From NCBI RefSeq assembly GCF_044227025.1, contig NZ_JBGAFX010000001.1, positions 310,001-374,000 on the forward strand: a DNA stretch of 64,000 bases. Reading direction: 5' to 3'. This document shows, piece after piece, positions 41,536-51,322 of the stretch (its first letter is position 1; each line of letters opens with the position of its first letter). A program made the translations under genes and the position numbers. Under the pieces are notes generated by a model. It had not been told where the DNA came from and searched no databases. It saw only the letters and a program-made list of their open reading frames with translations. Source of the DNA: Dokdonella_A sp044227025 (GTDB lineage Bacteria > Pseudomonadota > Gammaproteobacteria > Xanthomonadales > Rhodanobacteraceae).

Positions 41536-42354
41536 CTACTTCTTGCGCGTAGCGTCGACCTTTTCCTGCGCCATCGGCAACGCCTTGCTCGCCGCGTCAT
41601 GCATGGACGCTGCCTCCGCCGCGCTGACCTCGCCGCCACCGTGCTTCTCGTTGACGAGCAGGGTGCCGTCGTCGGACCAGCCGACCATCGCACCGCCCTT
41701 CTGCTGCACGACCATCGGCTTGCCCTCCTTGGTGAACGCGTAATAGACCGCGCTGCGGCCGCCGGCGTCGAGCTCGGTGTTGACGCGCATGAAGCGCACC
41801 GAAGCGCCTTCGTAGAACGCATCCCAGGCAATCGAGGCCGTGTCCGTGGTGTAGGTGCCGGCTACCTTCTTCAGCGCGCCGATGCGGCCCTGCAATTTCG
41901 AGTACTCGTCTTTCAGCTTCTCCGAAGGCGTCGCTTCGGCAGTCAGCAGGATCTGGATGCTGGCAGGCGCGCCGTGCGTCAACACCGGCGAGGTCAGGCC
42001 CGGCAGGAAGCGGCGGTCACCATCGGTCAGCACCGCATTCAACACGTAGGTCCGCCCGGCCGTGATGCGCGAGCGGTCGAAATCGACCGAGAAGGCGTAC
42101 GGCGGCGCGCCATTGACGTCGATCGTCTTCGTTGCGATCGGCGGTTCCGGCTGCCCTGCGTCGACCAGTTTCAGATCGAGCTTGGCACCCGCACCGATCG
42201 CGATCGGGTCGCGAAGGGTCACCGTGCCGGTGATCGCGGTGCCGGCGGCAATCGCGTTCGCGGCCTGCGCCTTGCTGTCGGCTTCCTGCTTGCCCGAATC
42301 GCATCCGCCGAGGAGTGCGAGTGCGGCGATCGCCGCGATCCAGTGAGTGCGCAT
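41536..42354 (-). CDS. YbaY-like lipoprotein
   Basis: A 272-residue protein with a lipobox at its N-terminus (LALLGGC, Cys18). The first half (about 35-135) resembles the YbaY/type III pilotin-like beta-sandwich: GTVTLRDPIAIGAGAKLDLK, INVNG-like KTIDVNGAPPYAFSVDFD, and RTYVLNAVLTDGDRRFL. The second half (about 150-265) is unrecognised, with TASIAWDAFYEGASVRFMRV and WSDDGTLLVNEKHGG. GGAG lies 8 nt before the ATG. Likely anchored in the outer membrane facing the periplasm; the role is unknown. Confidence 0.75.
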   Translation of the reverse strand: MRTHWIAAIAALALLGGCDSGKQEADSKAQAANAIAAGTAITGTVTLRDPIAIGAGAKLDLKLVDAGQPEPPIATKTIDVNGAPPYAFSVDFDRSRITAGRTYVLNAVLTDGDRRFLPGLTSPVLTHGAPASIQILLTAEATPSEKLKDEYSKLQGRIGALKKVAGTYTTDTASIAWDAFYEGASVRFMRVNTELDAGGRSAVYYAFTKEGKPMVVQQKGGAMVGWSDDGTLLVNEKHGGGEVSAAEAASMHDAASKALPMAQEKVDATRKK

Positions 42355-42620
42355 GGCTGATTCTCCAATTGACGAAAGCTATCGTATACCCGACGCCGAT
42401 CCGTGCCGAGCTTGGAACGCAAGGCACCACGTGATCGGGGTTTGCGCCACGGCGGCTGCAAGCATCGGGCCACGGCGTGCGACTTGCGCCACGATAATCC
42501 GCGCGGCGCGAAGGCGCAATCGCACCGACCTGCTGGCGCGTGAACGGCCGGCCACTCCTGCGTTAGCAGTCGCCGCTCAAAGCACCGGCACGCGACCGGC
42601 TTGCAACGGCGAAGTCGACC

Positions 42621-44782
42621 TCACGCGGCCGGCAGCAGCGAGACGTCGGCGACGCGCAGGAACATGACGCGCAGGTTGCTGAGCAGGGCGAGTCGGTTCT
42701 CCCGCACGTCGGCATCCTCGTCCATGACCATTACCTCGGCGAAGAAACGATCGACGACATCGCGCAGCGTCGCCAATTTGCGAAGGACGCCAACATAGTC
42801 GCGCGATTCGAGCAGGCTTCGATAGTCTTCGCCAGCCGTATCCAGCGCACGCGCAAGGTCTTTCTGGGATTGCGGATCGCTCGGACGTGCGGTGTAACTC
42901 TGCTGCGTCGTGAAATTCGCCTGCTTGAGGATGTTCGCGATGCGCTTGTTGGCGGCAGCCAGGGCTTGTGCCTCCGGCAGGCGCGCGAACTCGACGACCG
43001 CGCGCAAGCGCTGGTCGAAATCGACGAGATCGGGCGGCGCGAGCGAGCGCACCGCTTCGAACGCGTCCGTGGGAATGTCACGATCAGCGTAGTAGCCTCG
43101 CAGGCGGTCAAGGATGAAGTCGTACAGTTCAGCCGCAAGCTCCGCGCGGCGCGCGCCCGGATCGAATGCAGTCGCAGCGGCACCGACCTTGGCTTTCGGC
43201 ACGCCCGCCGCGAGCGCGCTCTCCGGCAACTGCGCAAGCGCCTCGTCGAACTGCGCGCGCAAGTCGAGCATGAGTCCACCCTCGACCAGCGTGCGCGCGA
43301 GGCCGAGCGCGGCGCGCCGCAGCGCGAACGGATCCTTGTTGCCGGACGGCTTCATGCCAACCGCGAAGATGCCGGCGAGCGTGTCGATGCGCTCGGCCAC
43401 GGCGAGCACCTGACCGAGCTTGCCTCGCGCGATGTCGTCGCCGGCGAAGCGCGGGCGGTAGAACTCGTCCAGAGCGAGCGCGACTTCCGCGTTTTCGCCG
43501 TTCGCAGTCGCGTAGTAGCGGCCCATCGTGCCCTGCAGCTCGGGGAACTCGCCGACCATGCGCGTCATGAGATCGCACTTGGACAGGGCCGCCGCGCGTG
43601 TCGCAAGCGCGGCATCGATCTCGACGCCCGCTTCGCGCAGACGATTGGCGATCACGCGCGCGAGCTCGGCGACGCGCACGGTTTTGTCCCACAGGGAACC
43701 CAGCGCCTGCTGATAGGTGACGTTCTTCAGCGCATCCTGCTGTGCCGCGAGCGGCGACTTGAGGTCTTCATCGAAAAAGAACTTCGCATCGGCGAAGCGC
43801 GGGCGGATCACGCGCTCGTAGCCGTTGCGGATCTCGGCCGGGTCCTTGGATTCGATGTTGGCGACGCCGATGAAATGCTCGGTCAGCGCCCCCGCGACAT
43901 CGAACGTCGACACGAATTTCTGGTTCGTCTCCATCGTCGTCACCAGCGCCTCCTGCGGCACCGCGAGGAAATCGCGATCGAACGCACACGCGATGCCGAC
44001 GGGCCACTCGGTCAGGTTCGCGATCTCGTCGACCAGGGCGTCGGACAGGCGCGGAATGGTGCCTGCGAGCGCGACGCGCGCGACTTCCTCGCGTACGCGC
44101 GCGCGGCGCTCCGCCGGATCGGCCAGCACCTTCGCCATGCGCAGCGCGAGCAGCCACGAATCCGCGTCGACGATGTGCACCGGATGCGGATGATGGAAGC
44201 GGTGACCACGCGAGCTGCGTCCTGAGCGGATGCCGAACACCTCGCCGTCGATGACCTGGTCGCCGTGCAGCATGACCAGCCAGTGTGCCGGACGCACGAA
44301 CGCGTAGTCGTGGTTGCCCCAGCGCATCGGTTTCGGAATCGGCAAGGCCTTGAGCGCTTCGACGAGGATTTCCGGCAGCAGCACCGCGGTCGCCTGCCCC
44401 GGCTTCTCGCTGCGCGCGACGAAGCGCTCGCCCTTGGCGTCGCTGGTGCGCTGCAGCTGGTCGACCGCGAGGCCGTTCTTCGCGGCGAAGCCGAGCAACG
44501 CCGGTGTGGGCGCGCCGTTCGCGTCGAGGCCGATGTTGGCGTAGGGGCCGAGCGCTTCGGACTTCTGCAATGGCTGCTCGGCGGCGACGCCCGGCACGAG
44601 CACGGCGAGCCGGCGCGGCGAACAGTATGCCTTCGCGCCGGCAAGATCGGCCGTGATGCCGCGTTTCGCGAGTCCGTCGGTGATGCCGGCGGCAAACGCC
44701 GCGGCGAGTTCATCGAGCGCCTTCGGCGGCAGTTCCTCGGTGCCGAGTTCGATCAGCAGCGATGCGTCGTTGGCGGCCGACA

Positions 44783-44783
<1 letters not shown>
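42621..44783 (-). CDS. glyS: glycyl-tRNA synthetase beta subunit
   Basis: A 720-residue subunit starting SLLIELGTEELPPKALDEL, with HRFHHPHPVHI, GIACAFDRDFLAVPQEAL, TMETNQKFVSTFDV, FFFDEDLKSPLAAQ, CDLMTRMVGEFPELQGTMGR and the C-terminal anticodon-binding-like region ending NLRVMFLRVADVSLLPAA. With GlyQ it charges tRNA-Gly as an alpha2beta2 enzyme. Its ATG shares one base with the glyQ stop (TGATG), so the two are coupled. A much longer frame reading into glyQ on the same strand is an out-of-frame artefact. Confidence 0.95.
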
Positions 44784-45688
<905 letters not shown>

Positions 45689-45724
45689 GCGCCAACTCAC
45701 AAAGATGCGTACGAAAAGCGCGCT

Positions 45725-45730
45725 AGTATA
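45725..45730 (-). promoter_or_regulatory. possible -10 box of the glyQS operon
   Basis: TATACT on the minus strand matches five of six positions of the sigma70 -10 consensus, 37 nt upstream of glyQ. No good -35 is visible. The same short region must also hold the promoter of the divergent secretion ATPase gene. Confidence 0.35.
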
Positions 45731-45758
45731 GCGACGGATACCCTGCCGGACTCGCATC

Positions 45759-47573
45759 ATGGCCAGCGCGACCCCGCTCCCGGGCGCCCCGAAACCGCAC
45801 GCGCTCGGCCTGCACCGCCGCCTCGACCTCGACGAGACGCTAACCGCCCTGCTCGCCGACGGGCTCTTGACCGAGGCCGATGCGAAGCGCGTGCGCCTCG
45901 ACATCCGCACCACGCGTGGCCGCAGCGAACTGCATCCGCTCGTGCTGGTCGCCAATCTCAAGCTCGCCGACCTGCGCCATCCGGACAAGCCGCTCAGCCT
46001 CGAAGTGCTGACCCATTGGCTGGCCGAGAAAGCCGGCCTGCCCTATCTCAAGATCGATCCGATGAAGATCGACGTGGCGAGCGTGACCCAGGTGGTCAGC
46101 CACGCCTATGCGACGCGCTACCGGATCCTGCCGGTCGCGGTCACCGACATGCAGGTGGTGTTCGCGACGCCGGAACCGTTCGATACGCGCTGGGTCGCCG
46201 ATCTCGGCCACATCCTGCGTCGCGACATCCAGCGGGTCGTCGCGAGTCCGCTCGACGTCAACCGCTATCTCGCCGAATGGTGGAGCGTGCAGCGCTCCAT
46301 CCAGCGCGCGAAGGACGCCAAGAACGATCCGCGCGACGGCCGTGCGATCTTCAATTTCGAGCAGCTGGTCGAGCTCGGCAAGACCGGCGACGTCGGCGTC
46401 GACGACCGCCATGTCGTGCACATCGTCGACTGGCTGCTGCAATACGCGTTCGAGCAGCGCGCGTCGGACATCCACCTCGAGCCGCGCCGCGATACCAGCA
46501 ATATCCGCTTCCGCATCGACGGCGTCATGCACAAGGTGTTCGAGCTGCCGACCCCGGTGATGACCGCGGTGACTTCGCGCATCAAGATCCTCGGCCGCAT
46601 GGACGTCGCCGAGAAGCGCCGGCCGCAGGACGGGCGCATCAAGACGCGCTCGCAGGAGGGCCGCGAGGTCGAGCTGCGCCTGTCGTCGATGCCGACCGCG
46701 TTCGGCGAGAAGATCGTGATGCGCATCTTCGACCCGGACATCGTGGTCAAGGAGTTCCGCCAGCTCGGCTTTTCTCCATCCGAGGAGAAGCTGTGGCGCG
46801 AGTTCGTCGACCGTCCGCACGGCATCGTGCTGGTGACCGGCCCGACCGGCTCGGGCAAGACCACCACGCTGTACTCGACCCTGAAGGTGCTGGCCACGCC
46901 GGACCTCAACGTCTGCACGGTCGAGGATCCGATCGAGATGGTGAGTCCCGAGTTCAACCAGATGCAGGTGCACCAGGCGATCGACCTCGACTTCGCAGCC
47001 GGCGTGCGCACGCTCATGCGCCAGGACCCGGACATCATCATGGTCGGCGAAATCCGCGACCTCGAAACCGCGCAGATGGCGGTGCAGGCGTCGTTGACCG
47101 GCCACCTCGTGCTGTCGACGCTGCACACCAACGATGCGCCGAGCGCGATTACGCGACTGCTCGACCTCGGCGTGCCCAATTACCTGATCCAGTCGACCGT
47201 GACCGGGATCGTCGCGCAGCGCCTGGTACGCACGCTGTGCCCGCATTGCAAGGTCGAAGTCCCGCTCGACGTGCAGGCGTGGGCCGCGCTCACGCATCGC
47301 TGGCCGCTGGCGCCGCCGGCAAAGGTGTACGGGCCGAAGGGTTGCCTCGAATGCCGCAAGACCGGCTTCCTCGGCCGCACCGGCATCTACGAGATGATGC
47401 GCGTGTCGCCGGCGATCCGCGCCCTGATCCAGCCGGACATGAACCTCGCCAAGCTCAGCGAGACCGCCTACGCGGAGGGCATGCAACCGTTGCGCGCATC
47501 CGCCGCGGCACAGGTCGTGCGGGGCGTGACGACGATCAAGGAAGTCGCCAACGTGCTGCCGCCGACCGAATGA
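45759..47573 (+). CDS. type II secretion / type IV pilus assembly ATPase (GspE/PilB family)
   Basis: A 604-residue ATPase. The N-terminal half is a GspE-II-like domain (LADGLLTEADAKRVRLDIRT; AEKAGLPYLKIDP; AYATRYRILPVAV). The core has RASDIHLEPRRD, Walker A GPTGSGKTTTLYSTL, Asp box TVEDPIEM, Walker B LMRQDPDIIMVGEIRDLETA and the His box LVLSTLHTNDA. The zinc tetracysteine loop is CPHC and CLEC. It powers pseudopilus or pilus assembly from the cytoplasm. No other gsp or pil gene is adjacent, so the partner machinery lies elsewhere. It overlaps the next gene by 4 bp. Confidence 0.88.
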   Translation: MASATPLPGAPKPHALGLHRRLDLDETLTALLADGLLTEADAKRVRLDIRTTRGRSELHPLVLVANLKLADLRHPDKPLSLEVLTHWLAEKAGLPYLKIDPMKIDVASVTQVVSHAYATRYRILPVAVTDMQVVFATPEPFDTRWVADLGHILRRDIQRVVASPLDVNRYLAEWWSVQRSIQRAKDAKNDPRDGRAIFNFEQLVELGKTGDVGVDDRHVVHIVDWLLQYAFEQRASDIHLEPRRDTSNIRFRIDGVMHKVFELPTPVMTAVTSRIKILGRMDVAEKRRPQDGRIKTRSQEGREVELRLSSMPTAFGEKIVMRIFDPDIVVKEFRQLGFSPSEEKLWREFVDRPHGIVLVTGPTGSGKTTTLYSTLKVLATPDLNVCTVEDPIEMVSPEFNQMQVHQAIDLDFAAGVRTLMRQDPDIIMVGEIRDLETAQMAVQASLTGHLVLSTLHTNDAPSAITRLLDLGVPNYLIQSTVTGIVAQRLVRTLCPHCKVEVPLDVQAWAALTHRWPLAPPAKVYGPKGCLECRKTGFLGRTGIYEMMRVSPAIRALIQPDMNLAKLSETAYAEGMQPLRASAAAQVVRGVTTIKEVANVLPPTE

Positions 47574-48322
47574 GCCACAACGGCATGGCTGGTGCCGCCG
47601 CGCAGAAGATCCTGATCGTGCAGACGGGCAACACCCTGCCCGCCGTGCGCCGGCGCCACGGCGACTTTCCCGGCTGGTTCCAGCGCGGACTCGGCCTGCA
47701 TCGGGACGCGCTGGACATCGTGCAAGCGCATGCGGGGGAGGCGCTGCCGGATGCGCGTGCGTATGCGGGCGCGATCGTGACCGGCTCGCCGTCGATGGTC
47801 AGCGAACGCCTCGACTGGAGCGAAGCGACCGCGGACTGGTTGCGCGGAGCCGTGCGGGCCGGACTGCCGATTCTAGGCGTCTGCTACGGGCACCAGCTGC
47901 TCGCGCACGCCCTCGGGGGTCGTGTCGACTACCACGCGCACGGCCGCGAGATCGGCACGGTCGCGATCGAACGGCGGCCGGACGCTGGCGACGATGCGCT
48001 CATGGATGTCGCGCCTGCCCGGTTCCTCGCCCATGTTTCACATCGGCAGAGCGTGCTCGACCTGCCGGAGGGCGCGGTGGTGCTCGCAAGCTCTGCACAC
48101 GACCCGAACCACGCGGTGCGCTACGCGCCGCGCGTGTGGGGATTGCAGTTCCACCCGGAATTCAGCGTCGAGATCATGCGCGGCTACCTGCGCGCGCCTG
48201 CGCGGGTCGCGAACGGCGACTGCCCATTGCCATGCTGCCGGCAACGCGGCCACGCACCGGCGCCGGTGACGCGACGCCTGTTGCAGCGCTTTCGGGCGAT
48301 TGCCCTTTGCGAAGTGGGCTGA
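47570..48322 (+). CDS. class I glutamine amidotransferase, GMP synthase-like
   Basis: A 250-residue protein with the triad of class I amidotransferases: Cys105 in LGVCYGHQLLAHALGG, His195 and Glu197 in WGLQFHPEFSVEIM. It resembles stand-alone YfeJ/GMP-synthase-like proteins, which hydrolyse glutamine or gamma-glutamyl compounds; a synthase domain is absent. Its ATG overlaps the stop of the secretion ATPase gene (ATGA), so the two are translationally coupled although no functional link is obvious. Confidence 0.82.
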   Translation: MSHNGMAGAAAQKILIVQTGNTLPAVRRRHGDFPGWFQRGLGLHRDALDIVQAHAGEALPDARAYAGAIVTGSPSMVSERLDWSEATADWLRGAVRAGLPILGVCYGHQLLAHALGGRVDYHAHGREIGTVAIERRPDAGDDALMDVAPARFLAHVSHRQSVLDLPEGAVVLASSAHDPNHAVRYAPRVWGLQFHPEFSVEIMRGYLRAPARVANGDCPLPCCRQRGHAPAPVTRRLLQRFRAIALCEVG

Positions 48323-48350
48323 GCGGCTGGGCGCGCGGTCGGGCTGCCCC

Positions 48351-48390
48351 TGCAGGAGCGCGCTTGATGCCGGCGGACTGCCGCTCCTAC
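48351..48390. repeat. short palindromic intergenic repeat (GCAGGAGCG / CGCTCCTAC)
   Basis: TGCAGGAGCG at 48351-48360 and CCGCTCCTAC at 48381-48390 are near reverse complements around a 20-nt middle. Elements beginning with TGTAGGAGCG are common dispersed repeats in xanthomonads and pseudomonads. The right arm covers the stop codon of the 70-residue gene. Confidence 0.5.
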
Positions 48391-48599
48391 TTGCGACGGC
48401 CGGCGCGGCGGATCGCGGCGAGCGGATCGCCGAGCTTCAGGCCGGACAGATAGTCGCTGATCGCCTCGTTGGTGACGTCGTAAAGCGGGCGACCCATGAC
48501 CGCCGCAGCGGCCTTGAGGCTGTCGCGGACGCGCTTGGAGACACGCAGGCTGGCGTCGCGTGCGTCCTCGGTTTCCCTTGCAGCAATGGACTTCTTCAT
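48387..48599 (-). CDS. 70-residue protein, possible ribbon-helix-helix/antitoxin-like
   Basis: MKKSIAARETEDARDASLRV begins a short basic protein with a pattern of alternating residues then two helices (VSKRVRDSLKAAAAVMGRP, YDVTNEAISDYLSGL), reminiscent of ribbon-helix-helix DNA-binding proteins or antitoxins. No toxin-like partner lies next to it. The region upstream (48610-48700) is unusually AT-rich for this genome and may hold its promoter. Function unproven. Confidence 0.5.
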   Translation of the reverse strand: MKKSIAARETEDARDASLRVSKRVRDSLKAAAAVMGRPLYDVTNEAISDYLSGLKLGDPLAAIRRAGRRK

Positions 48600-48761
48600 G
48601 TTCGCTCCGGACAGCGGATTGTGCCGTCACACTTTATTTTGACTGTTTTAGAAGTGTAACTGTGTGGACTGTACGCCGTAGTATGCCGAAGCGCATGATT
48701 TTGTGACGATTTGTTAAGCCGGACGGTCCGCCAGGGACGCTCCGGCGCCCACAGTCGCCTT

Positions 48762-49520
48762 TCACGCAGGGCGGTCGGCGGCCGGAGGAGCGCGCGTCAG
48801 GAAGCGGGCGCCGAGAATGCCAACCTCGTACAGCAGGCACATCGGCACCGCGAGCATGGTCTGCGACAGCACGTCGGGCGGGGTCAATACGGCGGCGATC
48901 GCGAACGCGCCGACGATCGCGTAGCGGCGGCTGCCGGCAAGCTGCGCCGGCGTCACGATGCCGAGCGCGACCAGGATCACGAGCACCACCGGAACCTCGA
49001 AGCACAGGCCGAAGGCGAGAAACAGCATCAGCACGAAATCGAGATAGCGGCCGATGTCCGGCGTGACCGCGACACCGGCCGGCGCGACGTTGGTCATGAA
49101 CGCGAACACCGCCGGCAGGACGAGGAAGTACGCGAACGCACAGCCGATGTAGAACAGCACCACCGACGATATCAGGATCGGCACCGCGAGGCGTTTTTCA
49201 TGGCGGTACAGGCCGGGCGCGACGAATGCCCAGAGCTGGTACAGCACGAACGGGATCGCTGCGAACAAGGCGACAAAGAATGCGAGCTTGAGCGGGGTCA
49301 GGAACGGCGAAGCGACCTCGGTCGCGATCATCGTCCCACCCTGCGGCAGGTGCGAGATCAGCGGCAGCGCGAGCCAGCCGTACAGCTTGTTCGCGAACGG
49401 CAGCAGGGCCAGCAGCACCAGCATCACCGCCGCAACGGCTTTCAGCAGGCGTTCTCGCAGCTCGACCAGATGCGAGATGAAGGACGCCTCGCCCTCGCCT
49501 TCGTGCTCAGCTTCGCTCAT
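48762..49520 (-). CDS. tatC: Sec-independent protein translocase TatC
   Basis: A 252-residue membrane protein with six hydrophobic segments and the family signatures FISHLVELRERLLKAV, PFLTPLKLAFFVALFAAIPF, LYQLWAFVAPGLYRHEKR, and FGLCFEVPVVLVILVALGIV. It binds twin-arginine signal peptides with TatB. Its start overlaps the end of tatB by 14 bp; ATG 49520 is the family start. Confidence 0.95.
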   Translation of the reverse strand: MSEAEHEGEGEASFISHLVELRERLLKAVAAVMLVLLALLPFANKLYGWLALPLISHLPQGGTMIATEVASPFLTPLKLAFFVALFAAIPFVLYQLWAFVAPGLYRHEKRLAVPILISSVVLFYIGCAFAYFLVLPAVFAFMTNVAPAGVAVTPDIGRYLDFVLMLFLAFGLCFEVPVVLVILVALGIVTPAQLAGSRRYAIVGAFAIAAVLTPPDVLSQTMLAVPMCLLYEVGILGARFLTRAPPAADRPA

Positions 49521-49818
49521 CGGACGGCGCTGCAGGCGGTGTCGTGGGGTTTGCGCGCACGGCAGCCTCGACATCGGCCTTCGTGGCCTGCACGTCGGCG
49601 CGCACGTCCGCGGCGCGGCGTACCTCGTCGATCGACTTCCTGAGGTCTTCCGCCGCGAGTTCGCGCTCGATCTCGCCGCGCACGTTCAGCCAGCTCGCGC
49701 GGGCGCGCCTCACCAGCGCGCCCGCGGTGCGCGCGACACGCGGCAGGCGTTCCGGCCCGAGCACGAGCAGGGCGACGACCGCGACCAGCGCGATCTCGCT
49801 GAAGCCGACATCGAACAT
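49507..49818 (-). CDS. tatB: Sec-independent protein translocase TatB
   Basis: A 103-residue protein: MFDVGFSEIALVAVVALLVL is the N-terminal membrane segment with the TatB-typical Glu at position 8, followed by GPERLPRVARTAG, an amphipathic helix and a charged tail. ATG 49818 is chosen because it gives the family N-terminus. It lies 19 bp after tatA. Confidence 0.93.
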   Translation of the reverse strand: MFDVGFSEIALVAVVALLVLGPERLPRVARTAGALVRRARASWLNVRGEIERELAAEDLRKSIDEVRRAADVRADVQATKADVEAAVRANPTTPPAAPSDERS

Positions 49819-49837
49819 GACGATCCCGAAGCGCGCG

Positions 49838-50056
49838 TCAGTCGACGCGCTCGGCCTTGCTGTTGGTCGTGCCGGCACTCTCCGCCGGCGGGTCCGCCTT
49901 CAGCTGCGCCTTGTCGTCGCCGTCCTGCATGCCCTTCTTGAAGCCCTTGATCGCGGCGCCAACGTCCTCGCCGACGTTGCGCAGCTTCTTCGTGCCGAAT
50001 ACCAGCGCGATGATGACCAGCAGGACCAACCAGTGCCAAATGCTGAAACCGCCCAT
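49838..50056 (-). CDS. tatA: Sec-independent protein translocase TatA
   Basis: A 72-residue protein: MGGFSIWHWLVLLVIIALVF membrane segment, then FGTKKLRNVGEDVGAAIKGF, the conserved TatA hinge and amphipathic helix, and an acidic tail. It oligomerises to form the Tat pore. First gene of tatABC; the SYLF gene 42 bp upstream on the same strand may be co-transcribed. Confidence 0.94.
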   Translation of the reverse strand: MGGFSIWHWLVLLVIIALVFGTKKLRNVGEDVGAAIKGFKKGMQDGDDKAQLKADPPAESAGTTNSKAERVD

Positions 50057-50098
50057 GAGGACTACCCGTACGTGGTGAAGCGGACGCCGCGCGCCGCG

Positions 50099-50779
50099 TT
50101 ACTTCGTAGTGTACTCCTCCAGCAGATCGCGGAAGTCCACGATAGGGTTCGGCACCTTGGAAACGCCGCCGTCGAAGATGCGGCGTGTCGTCACGCCGTC
50201 GCCGTAGACGGCCTGGTTGGCGTCGTTGTCGATCGTGATCGCGGTGCCGTCGAGCGCGGCGCCGGCGAACAGGCCGCGAGCGCGCGAGTAGGAATAGATT
50301 TCGGCCTTCAGCTGCGCATCGGTAGAGGCCTGGGCCGATCGTCCGACCGGGCCGGCCGCGGCCGAGGCGTCGGCACCGAGCGTGAACTTGCCGTGCACGA
50401 TCGAATCGACGCCACGCTGGGTGCGGAACACGAGGATCACGTCGGTCGAGGACACGCCGGCCTGGAAGCCGATGCTGCCGCCGGTCATGCTTACGAACGC
50501 CGGGTTGGACCAGGTGCCATCGCGCGTCTTCACCGCGATCAGGCCGTTGCCATGGCGACCGCCGATGACGAGGCCTGCCTTGATCACATCCGGAACCACC
50601 GCGATCGCGTGCGCGTTCTGCAACAGGTCGCGCGGTACCGCCTTGTCCGGCGCTTCCATCACTTCCTTGAGCACGCGCACGGCGTTTTCGGCGCGCTGGT
50701 TCTCTTCCTCGCCTGCGTGCACGAATGACGTCAGCGAGAGGAACAGGGCCGCAACGAGTGTACTACTTGAAAATTTCAT
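50099..50779 (-). CDS. exported SYLF (Ysc84-type) lipid-binding domain protein
   Basis: A 226-residue protein with a signal peptide (MKFSSSTLVAALFLSLTSFV, cleavage after VHA) and a SYLF domain: DLLQNAHAIAVVPDVIKAGL, GGRHGNGLIAVKT, WSNPAFVSMTGGSIGFQAGV, DVILVFRTQRGVDSIVHGKF and YSYSRARGLFAGAALDGTAI. Eukaryotic members bind phosphoinositides; bacterial members are periplasmic and of unclear role. ATG 50779 sets the signal peptide start. Confidence 0.87.
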   Translation of the reverse strand: MKFSSSTLVAALFLSLTSFVHAGEEENQRAENAVRVLKEVMEAPDKAVPRDLLQNAHAIAVVPDVIKAGLVIGGRHGNGLIAVKTRDGTWSNPAFVSMTGGSIGFQAGVSSTDVILVFRTQRGVDSIVHGKFTLGADASAAAGPVGRSAQASTDAQLKAEIYSYSRARGLFAGAALDGTAITIDNDANQAVYGDGVTTRRIFDGGVSKVPNPIVDFRDLLEEYTTK

Positions 50780-50917
50780 GGTTTTCACTGGATTATGTGG
50801 GAGCGCTCGGTTTACATCCCACAACCGACGCGTGGACGGCAACCTTTTTGGCCAGGAAGTTCGTCGACTGTTCATCAACGTGAACGCCGTCGATCCCCAC
50901 TAACCTAGGAAGTTCGC

Positions 50918-51322
50918 ATGAAAATCTCTCTCATGTTCGCGCTGACAATCGGCGCATTCGCATGCAAATCGATTCTCGCGTCCAGCGAATTCCCGAATGC
51001 CTGGCTCGAATGCAATGTAGGAAATCAAACGGGTATCTATACGAAGAATGCATGCTATCTCTACACGTCGAGTGGCCCGAGTTCGCAGGTCGCATACTAT
51101 CGGCCAAGTTCTATGATTAATTCATGGCTCATGGATTCTTCGGGCCCAACGTATCATTTCACAGGATGCACGGAGATCACCGGCCCACAAACAGGTTGGA
51201 TCCCTACGTGTGCGGCAACCGTACCGAATCATCGATCTCATACAGCGACGATCTACGTAGATGGCTACCCAGGCATGACGTCCAGCGCAGTCGCATCGTA
51301 CGACGCCGGCATTGTTCCCTAG
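50918..51322 (+). CDS. small exported protein of unknown function, lower GC
   Basis: A 134-residue protein with a signal peptide (MKISLMFALTIGAFACKSIL, cleavage near LASS) and an aromatic, Ser/Thr-rich mature part with four cysteines (LECNVGN, NACYLYTSSG, FTGCTEIT, PTCAATV) that could form two disulfides. AGGAAG lies 6 nt before the ATG. The gene is visibly poorer in G+C and in GC-ending codons than its neighbours, which suggests recent acquisition. No family recognised. It converges with the next gene with a 4-bp overlap. Confidence 0.65.
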   Translation: MKISLMFALTIGAFACKSILASSEFPNAWLECNVGNQTGIYTKNACYLYTSSGPSSQVAYYRPSSMINSWLMDSSGPTYHFTGCTEITGPQTGWIPTCAATVPNHRSHTATIYVDGYPGMTSSAVASYDAGIVP

